Shown one piece after another: positions 1 through 8,823 of a stretch of 64,000 nucleotides of DNA. A program made the translations under genes and the position numbers. Source of the stretch: JBMOLL01 sp049325415 (lineage in GTDB: Bacteria > Bacteroidota > Bacteroidia > Bacteroidales > GCA-2748055). The DNA is taken from positions 1 to 64,000 of the forward strand of contig JBMOLL010000008.1 in NCBI GenBank assembly GCA_049325415.1. The letters are read 5' to 3'. Position 1 is the stretch's first letter. Each line of letters begins with the position of its first letter. The notes beneath the pieces are model-generated. The model made no database searches. It had not been told where the DNA came from and saw only the letters and a program-made list of their open reading frames with translations.

Positions 1-896
1 ACGGGACAATTATCGGCTTCAGGAACCTCGATTCTCTCCGTTCAACCAAGCCCGGGTTCCTTGAACACCAGTTGGAGCTAATGCGTGATGAGAACGACTC
101 CATTACGATCAATATAAGCCCGGATTACAACAACTATATTTTTTACCGCAACTCGATCCTGTTGCGCAAACTCGGTATTTTCCCGTATGTGCAGCTGGCC
201 GTGATCATGCTGTTCATTTTTGTTTCCTATATCGCCTTCAGTGTATCACGAAAGGCGGAACAGAATGAGGTCTGGACCGGTCTGACGAAGGAGACCGCTC
301 ATCAGCTGGGCACCCCGGTGTCGTCCCTTCTGGGGTGGGTGGAGATCATTAAAAGTACAGGTACACCGCCGGAGATCGCTGAGGAGCTTAGAAAAGACGT
401 CTCCCGCCTGGAAAAGATCACCGAGAGGTTTTCAAAGATCGGAGCCAAGCCTTCCCTGGTCCCGACGGATATCCGCCACACCATCCAGGACAGTATTCAG
501 TACCTTCGTTCCCGGGTGTCCAATGAAATTATCATTGAATTCATGCCGCCTGCTGAACCGGTAGAGGTTCCCCTGAATGAGACCCTGTTCAGCTGGGTTA
601 TTGAAAACCTCTGTAAAAATTCAATGGATGCCATTGAAGGCAAGGGAAAGATTACTGTTGAGTTAAAGACTGTTGACAATCATGTGCTTGTTGATGTAGG
701 TGATACCGGGAAAGGGATTCCGAAATCGAAATACAAGACGGTATTCAAACCCGGGTACACGACTAAAAAGAGGGGCTGGGGTCTGGGATTATCCCTTTCA
801 AGCCGGATCGTTGAGATGTATCATAACGGGAAGATCTTTGTTCTGGCATCCGATCCCGGGAGTGGAACCGTCATACGAATACAGCTTCCGGTTTAA
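1..896 (+). CDS. Sensor histidine kinase, 5' end cut off by the window
   Basis: The reading frame is already open at position 3, so the true start lies upstream and only the C-terminal part is present. It shows one membrane segment (about nt 183-245), then a dimerisation/phosphoacceptor helix with AHQLGTP; the His codon is at 300-302. A HATPase domain follows, with an N box (ENLCKNSMDAIEG) and glycine boxes (DTGKGIP, GWGLGLSL). The AHQLGTP form of the H box is common in Bacteroidota kinases. It should autophosphorylate on His and pass phosphate to a response regulator that is not visible here. It converges with the U32 gene, leaving only 10 bases between the stops. Kinase identity is secure; the signal sensed is unknown because the sensor domain is outside the window. 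Confidence 0.93.
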   Translation, partial: GTIIGFRNLDSLRSTKPGFLEHQLELMRDENDSITINISPDYNNYIFYRNSILLRKLGIFPYVQLAVIMLFIFVSYIAFSVSRKAEQNEVWTGLTKETAHQLGTPVSSLLGWVEIIKSTGTPPEIAEELRKDVSRLEKITERFSKIGAKPSLVPTDIRHTIQDSIQYLRSRVSNEIIIEFMPPAEPVEVPLNETLFSWVIENLCKNSMDAIEGKGKITVELKTVDNHVLVDVGDTGKGIPKSKYKTVFKPGYTTKKRGWGLGLSLSSRIVEMYHNGKIFVLASDPGSGTVIRIQLPV

Positions 897-906
897 GCCT
901 TGCGGA

Positions 907-2172
907 TCACTGTCGACGTATCTTTTCCTGCGAAACAATCCTGTACAGCTTATCCGAGCGCCGTATCGTTGTGGGCACAGGAATGGTACAGCGATCGCCC
1001 TTCACTGCTTTTTCCGTCGGCTGATCGTTAACCCGGAGTTCTGCCACGATCAACTCCTGGGCTCCGGTAGTGGGTCCTGTCACCAGGATTTCATCCCCGG
1101 TTTCCAGTTCTCCGGCCTCGATGAGGAACTCAGCAACCCCGGCTTTCTCAAAGTAATTCATTCCTTTGCCCAGGTAGATCTTTCGTTTGGTGGCCATGGA
1201 TCCATAGGCCGGGCTCCATTCTCCCAGTCTTTGTCCGAGATAATAGCCATCCCAGAAACCCCGGTTAAAGACTGTTGCCAGCTGATTCTCCCAGACGGAA
1301 ATTTTCTCGGGGGTATAGCTGTTTTCAAGCCAGGCTGTGATTGCTTCGCTGTAACAGCTTGTCACTGTTTTTACATATTCAGCTGGCCGGGCTCTTCCTT
1401 CGATCTTAAGTACGCTTACTCCGGCGTCAAGGATCCTGTCGAGGAAGCGGATTGTGGAAAGATCTTTGGGAGACATGATATACTCATTGTCGATTTCCAG
1501 TTCGTTGCCTCTTTCCTTATCCGTGACGATATAGGATCTCCTGCAGACCTGAAAGCAATCGCCCCGGTTGGCCGAATGGTTATGTTCATGAAGGCTCAGG
1601 TAACATTTTCCGGATATGGCCATGCAGAGGGCTCCGTGGATGAACATTTCCAGTTTCATGAGTTGTCCACCGGGACCTCTGATTTCCTCTTCCTTCACTG
1701 CTCTTGCAATCTCTTCCACCTGGGTCAGATCGAGTTCCCGGGCGAGTACGGCCACGTCGGCATAGGCTGCATAGAATTTCAGGGTTTCGATATTGGAAAT
1801 ATTGAGCTGGGTGGAAAGATGGACCTCCACCCCTTTTTGCCGCGCATACTGCAGGACCGACTGATCGGAAGCGATTACAGCCGTAACCTCATTTTCTGCT
1901 GCAAGATCAATTATCTGCCGCATCTGGGCCAGTTCGTGGTTATAGATGACCGTGTTTACGGTCAGATATGTCTTTAGCCCGAGTTCTCCGGCCCGTCTGA
2001 CGATTTCCGGCAGGTCGGCAGAGGTAAAATTGGCTGATGACCGGGCTCTCATGTTCAGTTGTTCGATCCCGAAATAGACGGCATCAGCCCCGCCCTGGGC
2101 GGCGGCGGTGAGTGCCTCCCAGGAGCCGGCCGGGGCAAGGAGTTCAATATCTCTTCTGTTTACCTGCGACAT
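907..2172 (-). CDS. U32 family peptidase-like protein, TrhP/YegQ type
   Basis: 421 residues, close to the usual U32 length. The N-terminal TIM-barrel start (LLAPAGSWEALTAAAQGGAD) and the core block from MFIHGALCMAISGKC through GDCFQVCRRSY, with conserved cysteines, are the U32 signature; KIEGRARPAEYV follows. Family members such as TrhP take part in prephenate-dependent hydroxylation of U34 in tRNA; others are annotated as collagenase-like proteases. The gene lies 59 bp downstream of a tRNA 2-selenouridine synthase gene on the same strand, which favours a tRNA-modification role (inference). A C-terminal small beta domain (about residues 330-415) is present. ATG start at 2172. Family assignment is firm; the exact substrate is not. 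Confidence 0.88.
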   Translation of the reverse strand: MSQVNRRDIELLAPAGSWEALTAAAQGGADAVYFGIEQLNMRARSSANFTSADLPEIVRRAGELGLKTYLTVNTVIYNHELAQMRQIIDLAAENEVTAVIASDQSVLQYARQKGVEVHLSTQLNISNIETLKFYAAYADVAVLARELDLTQVEEIARAVKEEEIRGPGGQLMKLEMFIHGALCMAISGKCYLSLHEHNHSANRGDCFQVCRRSYIVTDKERGNELEIDNEYIMSPKDLSTIRFLDRILDAGVSVLKIEGRARPAEYVKTVTSCYSEAITAWLENSYTPEKISVWENQLATVFNRGFWDGYYLGQRLGEWSPAYGSMATKRKIYLGKGMNYFEKAGVAEFLIEAGELETGDEILVTGPTTGAQELIVAELRVNDQPTEKAVKGDRCTIPVPTTIRRSDKLYRIVSQEKIRRQ

Positions 2173-2231
2173 AGTGACAATAATCCCGGCAAAGATAACG
2201 CTTTTTCTGCCTTTACTGTTCTGCCTGAATG

Positions 2232-3263
2232 TCAGAGACCATTGTGGGTGGCGGCTTCAAGGATCATCCGTGCATTAAGGGCGGGATCTGCGGTGTTGGT
2301 TGTCAGGGTGGTTCTTGCTCCGGAATGATTTTTCTCCAGCGAAAAAGCATAGGCCTTATCATAGTATTCCAGGGTGATCATGGCTGTCCGGTAAAAGTCC
2401 TTTTGCAATACTGCCTCAACGGCATCCCTTGTGCGGTCGCCCCCAAGCCGTTTGGAAATTTTTTCCACGCAGGCGACCAGTTCATTTTCAGGATAAGCGG
2501 CATAGTCGTCCACCAACCGACCGGCTCTCAATTCCCTTTCCATTTCGATGACGACCAACGAGGCGCTGCGCATGGCGAAATAAAAAGGTTCGGGTATCAC
2601 ACATTTGCCTATATTCCGGCTTTCGTCCTCGAGCCAGATCCTTTTTCCGGGATGCAGCCGGTACAAAGCGTCGGCCAGCAGATTCTCGAACTGCTCTGTA
2701 CTCGGCTGAGGCAGCTCGCCCAGCGCGCCGAAAGCCGAGCCTTTATGGTGGGCCATTCCTTCCAGATCGATCACCTGTTCTCCGGCTGCTTCGAGTTCAG
2801 AAAGAATGGCCGTTTTTCCGCTCCCGGTGCTTCCCCCGATAACACGCAGCTCAAATTCCCCCGAGATATATTCCCGGTTATAACGCCGGTAAGCGCGGTA
2901 ACCACCATCCAGAAGGTGGCAATGAAGACCCATGGTGCTGAAAAGCCAGGCCATGCTTGAGCTGCGCATGCCTCCCCGCCAGCAGTGTATAAGAAGCTCT
3001 TTATTCCTGGCTATTTTCATTCCGGCACGGGCAAGACCGGGCATTTTTGGTCCGACGAAATCCAGGGCAGCGAACATGGCCGATTCCCTGTTCTCCTGTT
3101 TGTATTTTGTCCCCACCACCTTTCGTTCCTCATCATCGAAAAGAGGGATATTTACTGCACCCGGGATGTGTCCCTGGGCAAACTCACCGGGAGAACGAAC
3201 GTCCACAACAGGTAAGGCCTGTCGCTTTTTCAGGAAGGTTTCTATGTCTGTCTGGCTGATCAT
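2232..3263 (-). CDS. mnmH: tRNA 2-selenouridine synthase
   Basis: 343 residues. An N-terminal rhodanese domain (DVRSPGEFAQGHIPGAVNIP) carries the active-site cysteine C94 in HCWRGGMRS. A P-loop NTPase domain follows, with GGSTGSGKT at residues 143-151. This two-domain order is diagnostic of MnmH (SelU/YbbB), which converts 2-thiouridine at the wobble position of tRNAs for Lys, Glu and Gln to 2-selenouridine through a geranylated intermediate, using selenophosphate. Selenophosphate synthetase (selD) is not in the window. It sits between an AIM24 family gene (29 bp upstream) and the U32 gene (59 bp downstream) on the same strand, so the three are probably co-transcribed. ATG start at 3263. Confidence 0.93.
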   Translation of the reverse strand: MISQTDIETFLKKRQALPVVDVRSPGEFAQGHIPGAVNIPLFDDEERKVVGTKYKQENRESAMFAALDFVGPKMPGLARAGMKIARNKELLIHCWRGGMRSSSMAWLFSTMGLHCHLLDGGYRAYRRYNREYISGEFELRVIGGSTGSGKTAILSELEAAGEQVIDLEGMAHHKGSAFGALGELPQPSTEQFENLLADALYRLHPGKRIWLEDESRNIGKCVIPEPFYFAMRSASLVVIEMERELRAGRLVDDYAAYPENELVACVEKISKRLGGDRTRDAVEAVLQKDFYRTAMITLEYYDKAYAFSLEKNHSGARTTLTTNTADPALNARMILEAATHNGL

Positions 3264-3292
3264 AACCGTCTGAACGGTTGTTGCGGTGCCGG

Positions 3293-4060
3293 TTATCTTT
3301 CCAGGAAACTGTCGAGTATGGAACGGCTCTCTTTTCCGGTATTTCTTCCGTAAGGAGAAATCGCCTGGATCAGTTTGCGTATGGGCATGGATTGCAGCCA
3401 GACCTTTCCGGTTCCGCGAAGAGTGGCCAAAAAGATCCCTTCTCCGCCAAAGACCATGGAACGCAGGCTTCCGACGGTTTCCACATTGAAATCTATCCCC
3501 GGGGTAAAACCTACAACACAGCCGGTATCGATCCTGAGCATTTCATTATTCAGGTTTCTTTCAATGACCGTGCCTCCGGCATGGACAAAGGCTTTGCCGT
3601 CTCCCTCCAGTTTCTGAAGAATAAAGCCTTCTCCTCCGACCAGACCCGTGCCGATCCGGCGGTTAAAAAAGAGGGAAATCCTGGTTCCTTTTGCCGCGCA
3701 TAGAAAGCCGTCTTTCTGGACGATCAGGTTACCACCGAAAAGTTCCAGGTCGAAGGGAACGATCTTTCCCGGATAGGGTGCGGCGAAGGCCACCTTTTGT
3801 TTTCCGGCCCCGCTGTTGGTGAAATGAGTGACAAAGAGTGATTCGCCGGTAATCAGGCGGCTTCCTGCGGAGAGCAATTTGCCGAGCATGCCCTGATTTG
3901 CTTCAGAGCCATCTCCCATCCTGGTTTCAAAGGTTATTCCGTTATCCATGTACATCATGGAGCCGGCTTCGGCAATCACGGTTTCTCCCGGATCGAGTTC
4001 AATTTCCACCAGTTGAATATCGTCTCCGATAATTCTGAAATCTATTTCATGTGAGCGCAT
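3293..4060 (-). CDS. AIM24 family protein (TIGR00266-like)
   Basis: 255 residues, mostly beta-strand and glycine-rich, matching the AIM24/TIGR00266 family. It starts with a short strand, then VEIELDPGETVIAEAGSMMYMD and repeated glycine-rich turns such as GGEGFILQKLEGDGKAFVHAGG. No signal peptide or membrane segment is seen, so it is expected in the cytoplasm. The molecular function of bacterial members is not established; the yeast namesake acts in the mitochondrial inner membrane. It begins 4 bp after the stop of the large hybrid kinase and lies 29 bp before mnmH on the same strand, consistent with one transcript. ATG at 4060. Confidence 0.85.
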   Translation of the reverse strand: MRSHEIDFRIIGDDIQLVEIELDPGETVIAEAGSMMYMDNGITFETRMGDGSEANQGMLGKLLSAGSRLITGESLFVTHFTNSGAGKQKVAFAAPYPGKIVPFDLELFGGNLIVQKDGFLCAAKGTRISLFFNRRIGTGLVGGEGFILQKLEGDGKAFVHAGGTVIERNLNNEMLRIDTGCVVGFTPGIDFNVETVGSLRSMVFGGEGIFLATLRGTGKVWLQSMPIRKLIQAISPYGRNTGKESRSILDSFLER

Positions 4061-4064
4061 CTTT

Positions 4065-7004
4065 TTACTTTATTGATTTTGAAAACATGTTGATTAATAG
4101 CTGTTTGATTGTTTCCACCCTTGCCGGCTTGACAATATAATCGTTCATCCCGGCCATAATGGCTTCCGATCTTCTCTGATCATCATCGTCGGCAGTCATG
4201 GCAATAATCGGTGTTTTCAGCCCCAGTTCCCTGATTTTCACTGTTGCCTGAACACCATCCATTTCCGGCATGAGAATATCCATAAAGATCACATCATATT
4301 TCCCCGCGGAGACCATTTGTACAGCCTCCTCGCCGTTCCTGGCCAGATCGATCTCATAGCCAATATTCTTGAAAATCGACTGGGCTACTTTCTGATTAAT
4401 CGGATTATCCTCAGCCAGCAGAATGGAAAGATCTTCCGGAAGGGAATTGAGCAGCGGTTCAATGCTCTTTTGATCCTGTATCCCCGGGAAGTTTTCCCGG
4501 ATAATATCGAAGACCTCCTTGCTTTCAAAGGGCTCTATCAGGTAGTAGTCGATATCCTGTTTGCGGCAGGCTTTATAGTTACCGGCTTTGTCATTTCCCG
4601 TGACCAGAATGATCGGCAGGTGGCTTGTCAGTCCGGCAGCTTTAAGGTTGTCTGCCAGGGAAAAACCGTCGAGCCGGTTCCTGTCGGCCAGTACAAGGAT
4701 GTGATACAGGTCTTTTTTAGTCTGGACATGGTGAATGACACTGTCAATAGTACTGTCCTGGTAGACTTTGGTCACCACATTAATACCAAAGTCATTCAGG
4801 ATGTTGACAATGGGATTTTTAAAGGGGTCAGATTCCTTTGTGCAGAAGAGGACCGTAATCTGGTTCAGTCTGGATATCCCGTCGAAATTATAGTTCTTCT
4901 TCAGTTTTTCATTGGAAAAAGCCTCAATAGTAAAATGGAATACGGAACCGGGGTACATCTCATTCCTGATGAGGGGATTAGGACTTTCCACCCAGATCTC
5001 CCCGTTCATCAGTTCCACCAGTTGCCTGGCAATGGCTGTTCCAAGGCCTGTTCCACCGTACTTCCTCGCCACAGAGCCTCTTGCCTGGGAATAGGTTCCG
5101 AAAATATCCTTTATCCGGTCCTGCGGGATTCCAATTCCGGTATCCAGAACGCTGAAGTGCAGGCTGACAGTTCCCTGGTAGGAATCGGCCAGTTTAGCGG
5201 AGATCAGTATGCTGCCTTTTTCCGTGAACTTGACCGCATTGCTTACCAGGTTGGTGATGACCTGCCTGAGCCGGAAGGGGTCACCGATCAGGTTATCGGG
5301 CACATTGGCCTTGATATCACTGGAAATTTTAACACCTTTTTCTGCGGCAAGGGGCCGGAACAGTTCCATAACCAGATTGATTTCATCCGACAGACGGAAG
5401 GGGATTTCCTCGAGCATAATTTTACCGGCTTCGATTTTCGAAAAATCGAGAATATCGTTGATGATATTCAGGAGCAGGTCGGCTGATTTTTTCACGATGC
5501 TCACCTTTCCTTTAAGCTCTCTGTCGAGATCGCTTTGAAGCAGGCTGTTTACCATTCCGAGGATTCCGTTCATCGGGGTGCGGATCTCGTGACTCATGGA
5601 GGCAAGGAATTCCGACTTTGCCTTATTGGCCGCCATCTCCTGTTTCCTTGATTTTTCGATCGGGGAAACGTCAATCAGGGCAATCAGCTTCAACTCTTCT
5701 CCCCCGATACGTGTCTCTTTTTCAAGGCGATAAATAACCGTTTCATTTCCGTCTTTCTCGTAGAAAAGGAACTGGGCATTATCAAAAGCGGTGTTCACGC
5801 TGTCCTTCAACAAGTATTTGTTCGACACGAGGAACTGCCGGTTAAAGCCTTTTCCGATCAGGTTTTCGTTTCTACCCAGGAACAACATGGACTGGGCAGA
5901 GGCATTAATATTGCGGATAATATTTTCTTTATCAAGGATCATAATCCCTACGGGGAAATTCTCCACGATCTGTCTGAATATTATATTGGTAACCTTAAGG
6001 GCCTTTTCTGTTTTTGTTTGCTTCGAAAAAATGTACAGGATATACACAATCAGTCCGATAAAAAGGATGAGGGAGATCCCCCAGAGAAGAAGGTTGCGGC
6101 TGAGGAAAAAGCGAAAAAACGAGCGGGTTTCCACGGAAAACACAATTCCAACAATCCGGTTGAAAATATTCATCGGGTAATAGGCCGAGCTAAGCGAAAC
6201 AGCTTTCCCGCCTGCAAGAGAAATTTTGTGTTTCATCTCTCCCGGAAGTTCAGTCTGAAGGCTGTCGGCAATAATCTGCAAATCGCTTACCTGAAAATCC
6301 TCAACGGGGAAATCGCTCATCAGAATCTCCCCGTCGGAGGAGAGCAGCCACTGCCATTTCACCATTTTATTCTTAGGGTAAAGCTTAAACACCCCGGCGG
6401 CAAACTTTCTGAAGTCCACTTCCACATTGATGTTTCCGCAAACCTCATCATTTTTGAAATAGGGAAAATAATAAATGTATTTACCATTCTGTTCAACGAC
6501 CCTGTCACGGGGAAACAGCCTGTTACTTTTCTGGCGTGGGAAGGTATCCAGAACAAATTCCTCTTTGTCGTTGATATATAGCCCGAGGTAGTGATTTTCG
6601 TTGTCGTAAACAGCTATATTGTTTACCAGCTGTCTGTACTTCGAATAAAAAACCTTGAGGCTGGTCGTGTTATCCTCCCCCTCCTGCCCGTTTTTAAAAA
6701 CCGACTCGAAATGACTGTTAATCAATATTTTATTCAGGTCGCTGTCGAAGTCGGAAAGAAATTTTTCCATATACTCTCCGCAGCGGATGGTCTGTTCCGA
6801 CAGGTTACTGTTCAGGAACTGCACATAGCGCCGGTTGGCACTGATAAAGGTGAATGCGTTCAGAACCAGAATCAGTGTCAACAGCAGGGCCGTTATTATT
6901 GAAATACGTCTCATCGGCGAATTATGATCTCTTTTTCGGGAATACCGAAGGTAAAATGGCCGTTTGTAAAGATAATAATTGATTGTCCTTTTTGGCAAAT
7001 CCAT
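4065..7004 (-). CDS. Hybrid sensor histidine kinase/response regulator
   Basis: 979 residues from the ATG at 7004. A later ATG at 6914, directly before the first hydrophobic helix (MRRISIITALLL), is an equally plausible start. Order of parts: membrane helix, periplasmic sensor region of about 230 residues, second membrane helix (LLLWGISLILFIGLIVYIL), PAS-like region, HisKA with H472 in SMSHEIRTPMNG, HATPase (NAVKFTEKG, DTGIGIP, GGTGLGTAI), a degenerate receiver, and a canonical receiver with phosphoacceptor D909 in FMDILMPEMDG and the conserved Lys in YIVKPA. The middle receiver lacks the paired N-terminal acids and has Glu in place of the conserved Lys (LIEPF). No HPt domain or DNA-binding output is present. 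It is first in a same-strand group with AIM24, mnmH and U32. The signal is unknown. Confidence 0.92.
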   Translation of the reverse strand: MDLPKRTINYYLYKRPFYLRYSRKRDHNSPMRRISIITALLLTLILVLNAFTFISANRRYVQFLNSNLSEQTIRCGEYMEKFLSDFDSDLNKILINSHFESVFKNGQEGEDNTTSLKVFYSKYRQLVNNIAVYDNENHYLGLYINDKEEFVLDTFPRQKSNRLFPRDRVVEQNGKYIYYFPYFKNDEVCGNINVEVDFRKFAAGVFKLYPKNKMVKWQWLLSSDGEILMSDFPVEDFQVSDLQIIADSLQTELPGEMKHKISLAGGKAVSLSSAYYPMNIFNRIVGIVFSVETRSFFRFFLSRNLLLWGISLILFIGLIVYILYIFSKQTKTEKALKVTNIIFRQIVENFPVGIMILDKENIIRNINASAQSMLFLGRNENLIGKGFNRQFLVSNKYLLKDSVNTAFDNAQFLFYEKDGNETVIYRLEKETRIGGEELKLIALIDVSPIEKSRKQEMAANKAKSEFLASMSHEIRTPMNGILGMVNSLLQSDLDRELKGKVSIVKKSADLLLNIINDILDFSKIEAGKIMLEEIPFRLSDEINLVMELFRPLAAEKGVKISSDIKANVPDNLIGDPFRLRQVITNLVSNAVKFTEKGSILISAKLADSYQGTVSLHFSVLDTGIGIPQDRIKDIFGTYSQARGSVARKYGGTGLGTAIARQLVELMNGEIWVESPNPLIRNEMYPGSVFHFTIEAFSNEKLKKNYNFDGISRLNQITVLFCTKESDPFKNPIVNILNDFGINVVTKVYQDSTIDSVIHHVQTKKDLYHILVLADRNRLDGFSLADNLKAAGLTSHLPIILVTGNDKAGNYKACRKQDIDYYLIEPFESKEVFDIIRENFPGIQDQKSIEPLLNSLPEDLSILLAEDNPINQKVAQSIFKNIGYEIDLARNGEEAVQMVSAGKYDVIFMDILMPEMDGVQATVKIRELGLKTPIIAMTADDDDQRRSEAIMAGMNDYIVKPARVETIKQLLINMFSKSIK

Positions 7005-7131
7005 CAACAATAAACCTGTCAGGTGTAAAAGAAAAGTTCACAGGCATCAACGGGAAGTCGGGGGTGAGAAGATACAAGCAAGCGTTTCGGGAGGGGAAGC
7101 CAGTATTCAGGAGCGAATTTTTCGCCTGGTA

Positions 7132-8058
7132 TTATCTGTATTTTTCACTGGAATCTTCCAGCATTGCAAGGTAGGACAGGTAGCGGGATTCGCTGATCGT
7201 GCCTTCATCAACCGCTTTTTTTACCGCACATTTCGGCTCCATCAGGTGGAGGCAGTTATGGTACTGGCAATTACCACTTTCGCGAAAGATCTCCGGAAAG
7301 AAATGGAACAATTCCTCCCTGGCAATATCTATGGTTCCGAAGCCTCGGATACCCGGCGTGTCGATTACGGCTCCCCCGGAGGCCAGCTCAAACATTTCCG
7401 CATAGGTTGTGGTGTGTTTGCCTGCAAGATGGTATTCGGATATTTCTCCTGTTTTGAGGATCAATGCCGGGTCAACAGCCTGAATAAGGGCTGATTTACC
7501 TACGCCGGAATTCCCGGAGATAACGGATACTTTTCCTTTCATTTCATCCCGTATGCGATCTATGCCTTCTCTCTTCAAGACCGAGACCGGATAACAGGGA
7601 TAGCCCGCCCCGGTATAGACCCGGATCAGCTGGTCCATCTCCTTCCGCTCTGTTTCGTCGTAAATATCCGTTTTATTAAAAAGGATGATCACCGGGATCC
7701 TGAAGGCTTCCGCAGAAACCAGAAAGCGATCGATAAAGGCGGTCAGGGTTTTTGGGGCTACCATGGAGACCATCAGCCAGGCGATATCAATGTTACAGGC
7801 TATGAGCTGGTATTCGCGCGAAAGGTTGGAGGCCTTTCTGATGATATAGTTCTTTCTGGGATGGATGGCGGTGATCAATCCCGAATTCTGGCCCTCCTCA
7901 AGGGAAAAGGTAACAAGATCACCTACGGCAACGGGGTTTGTGGCCCGGATCTCTTTCAGGCGGAACTTACCTTTAATGCGGCAGGGAACCGGTTCATCGC
8001 CGTTCTGTCTGACATAATACCAGCTACCTGTAGACCGGGTGACAACGCCTTCGCTCAA
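7132..8058 (-). CDS. rsgA: Ribosome small subunit-dependent GTPase A
   Basis: 308 residues with the circularly permuted GTPase order typical of RsgA: OB fold (about residues 3-70), G4 NKTD at 128-131, G1 GNSGVGKS at 182-189, G3 DTPG at 233-236. The C-terminal zinc site has the canonical spacing C264-x4-C269-x-H271-x5-C277. It acts late in 30S subunit maturation. The start appears to be TTG at 8058: no ATG exists before the upstream in-frame stop, the protein begins just where homologues do (GVVTRSTGSWYYV), and a TAnnTTTG box lies 16 bp upstream. A monocistronic gene is likely. Confidence 0.95.
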   Translation of the reverse strand: MSEGVVTRSTGSWYYVRQNGDEPVPCRIKGKFRLKEIRATNPVAVGDLVTFSLEEGQNSGLITAIHPRKNYIIRKASNLSREYQLIACNIDIAWLMVSMVAPKTLTAFIDRFLVSAEAFRIPVIILFNKTDIYDETERKEMDQLIRVYTGAGYPCYPVSVLKREGIDRIRDEMKGKVSVISGNSGVGKSALIQAVDPALILKTGEISEYHLAGKHTTTYAEMFELASGGAVIDTPGIRGFGTIDIAREELFHFFPEIFRESGNCQYHNCLHLMEPKCAVKKAVDEGTISESRYLSYLAMLEDSSEKYR

Positions 8059-8074
8059 ATCTTCTGATTTTGGG

Positions 8075-8082
8075 CAAAGTTA
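8075..8082 (-). promoter_or_regulatory. -7 promoter box for rsgA
   Basis: On the reverse strand this reads TAACTTTG, a full match to the Bacteroidota -7 consensus TAnnTTTG. It lies 16 bp before the TTG start of rsgA, so the transcript would have a very short leader. I see no clear TTTG -33 box at the right distance. Its position supports the TTG start. Confidence 0.45.
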
Positions 8083-8165
8083 CATAAAATGCCGGACGGT
8101 TGTTTTCGCCATTCAGCGAATCCTGTTCCGGCACCTTGTATTGGGGCGCTTCCTGTCGTACCGGA

Positions 8166-8765
8166 TTAAAACCATCCGAATTTAAAACTCAGGAAGGCTG
8201 CCGGCGAAGAGAGATCGCTGCTGTTGTAACTATGCCGGGGATCTCCGATCCCTGAATACAGGTTGTAGCTTGCCCCGGCACCGATCCTGAAATATCTTGC
8301 CAGATTGATCTCCAGTTCCACTGTTGGAGCCAGGATAAAAAACCTGTCGGGATTCAGAACCGGAAGATACACTGAAACGTCGGTCAGTCCGAATTCCCCG
8401 AAGCCGATGAGTGTGGAAACCGTCGCATGAACCGCCCGGTCGCCCCTGAAAATATAACCGGTCCAGAACCCTCCGTGGCCAAGATAGAGTTGTTTTGACA
8501 GGTCACCGCCGGCATAATCTATGATCTGGTTGGTAAGTCCAAGGCCATATCCCCCGAAGAAAAAGTCGTTTACAATGACCGCTCCGCCTCCGCCCATCAT
8601 GTGCCCGAATTCTCCGGCGACGGAAGTAAACTGCATGAAAGGACCGCCCATCCCGGTAATTCTGAGAGGTTTTCCTTCAAAAACCGTATGGTACTCCCTT
8701 TCATCCTGGGCAGACAGAGCCAGGGGTATGAGGACAGCAAGAATGAACAGTGCCAGTTTTTTCAT
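8166..8765 (-). CDS. Predicted small outer-membrane beta-barrel protein, function unknown
   Basis: 199 residues. Signal peptide MKKLALFILAVLIPLALSAQ, then alternating hydrophobic/polar strands with many Gly and aromatic residues, ending in a strand with a terminal aromatic (LSFKFGWF), as expected for a small outer-membrane barrel. A glycine- and methionine-rich stretch (HMMGGGGAVIVNDFFFGGYG) lies near residue 60. I do not recognise a named family. It starts 58 bp downstream of the anti-sigma-like gene on the same strand, so it may be the last gene of the sigma/anti-sigma operon and possibly its target or signal partner (inference). Confidence 0.7.
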   Translation of the reverse strand: MKKLALFILAVLIPLALSAQDEREYHTVFEGKPLRITGMGGPFMQFTSVAGEFGHMMGGGGAVIVNDFFFGGYGLGLTNQIIDYAGGDLSKQLYLGHGGFWTGYIFRGDRAVHATVSTLIGFGEFGLTDVSVYLPVLNPDRFFILAPTVELEINLARYFRIGAGASYNLYSGIGDPRHSYNSSDLSSPAAFLSFKFGWF

Positions 8766-8823
8766 GATGAATTGTTATTGATCCGGTAATATAGACAATA
8801 AAAACCGGAGCAGGTTGCACTGT

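Noticed and set aside
700..1977. Long forward ORF of 425 codons
   Set aside because: It runs antisense through the clear U32 gene and its product has no recognisable domain and odd composition; it is a shadow frame.
4317..5486. Forward ORF of 389 codons
   Set aside because: It is antisense to the kinase and receiver domains of the hybrid kinase.
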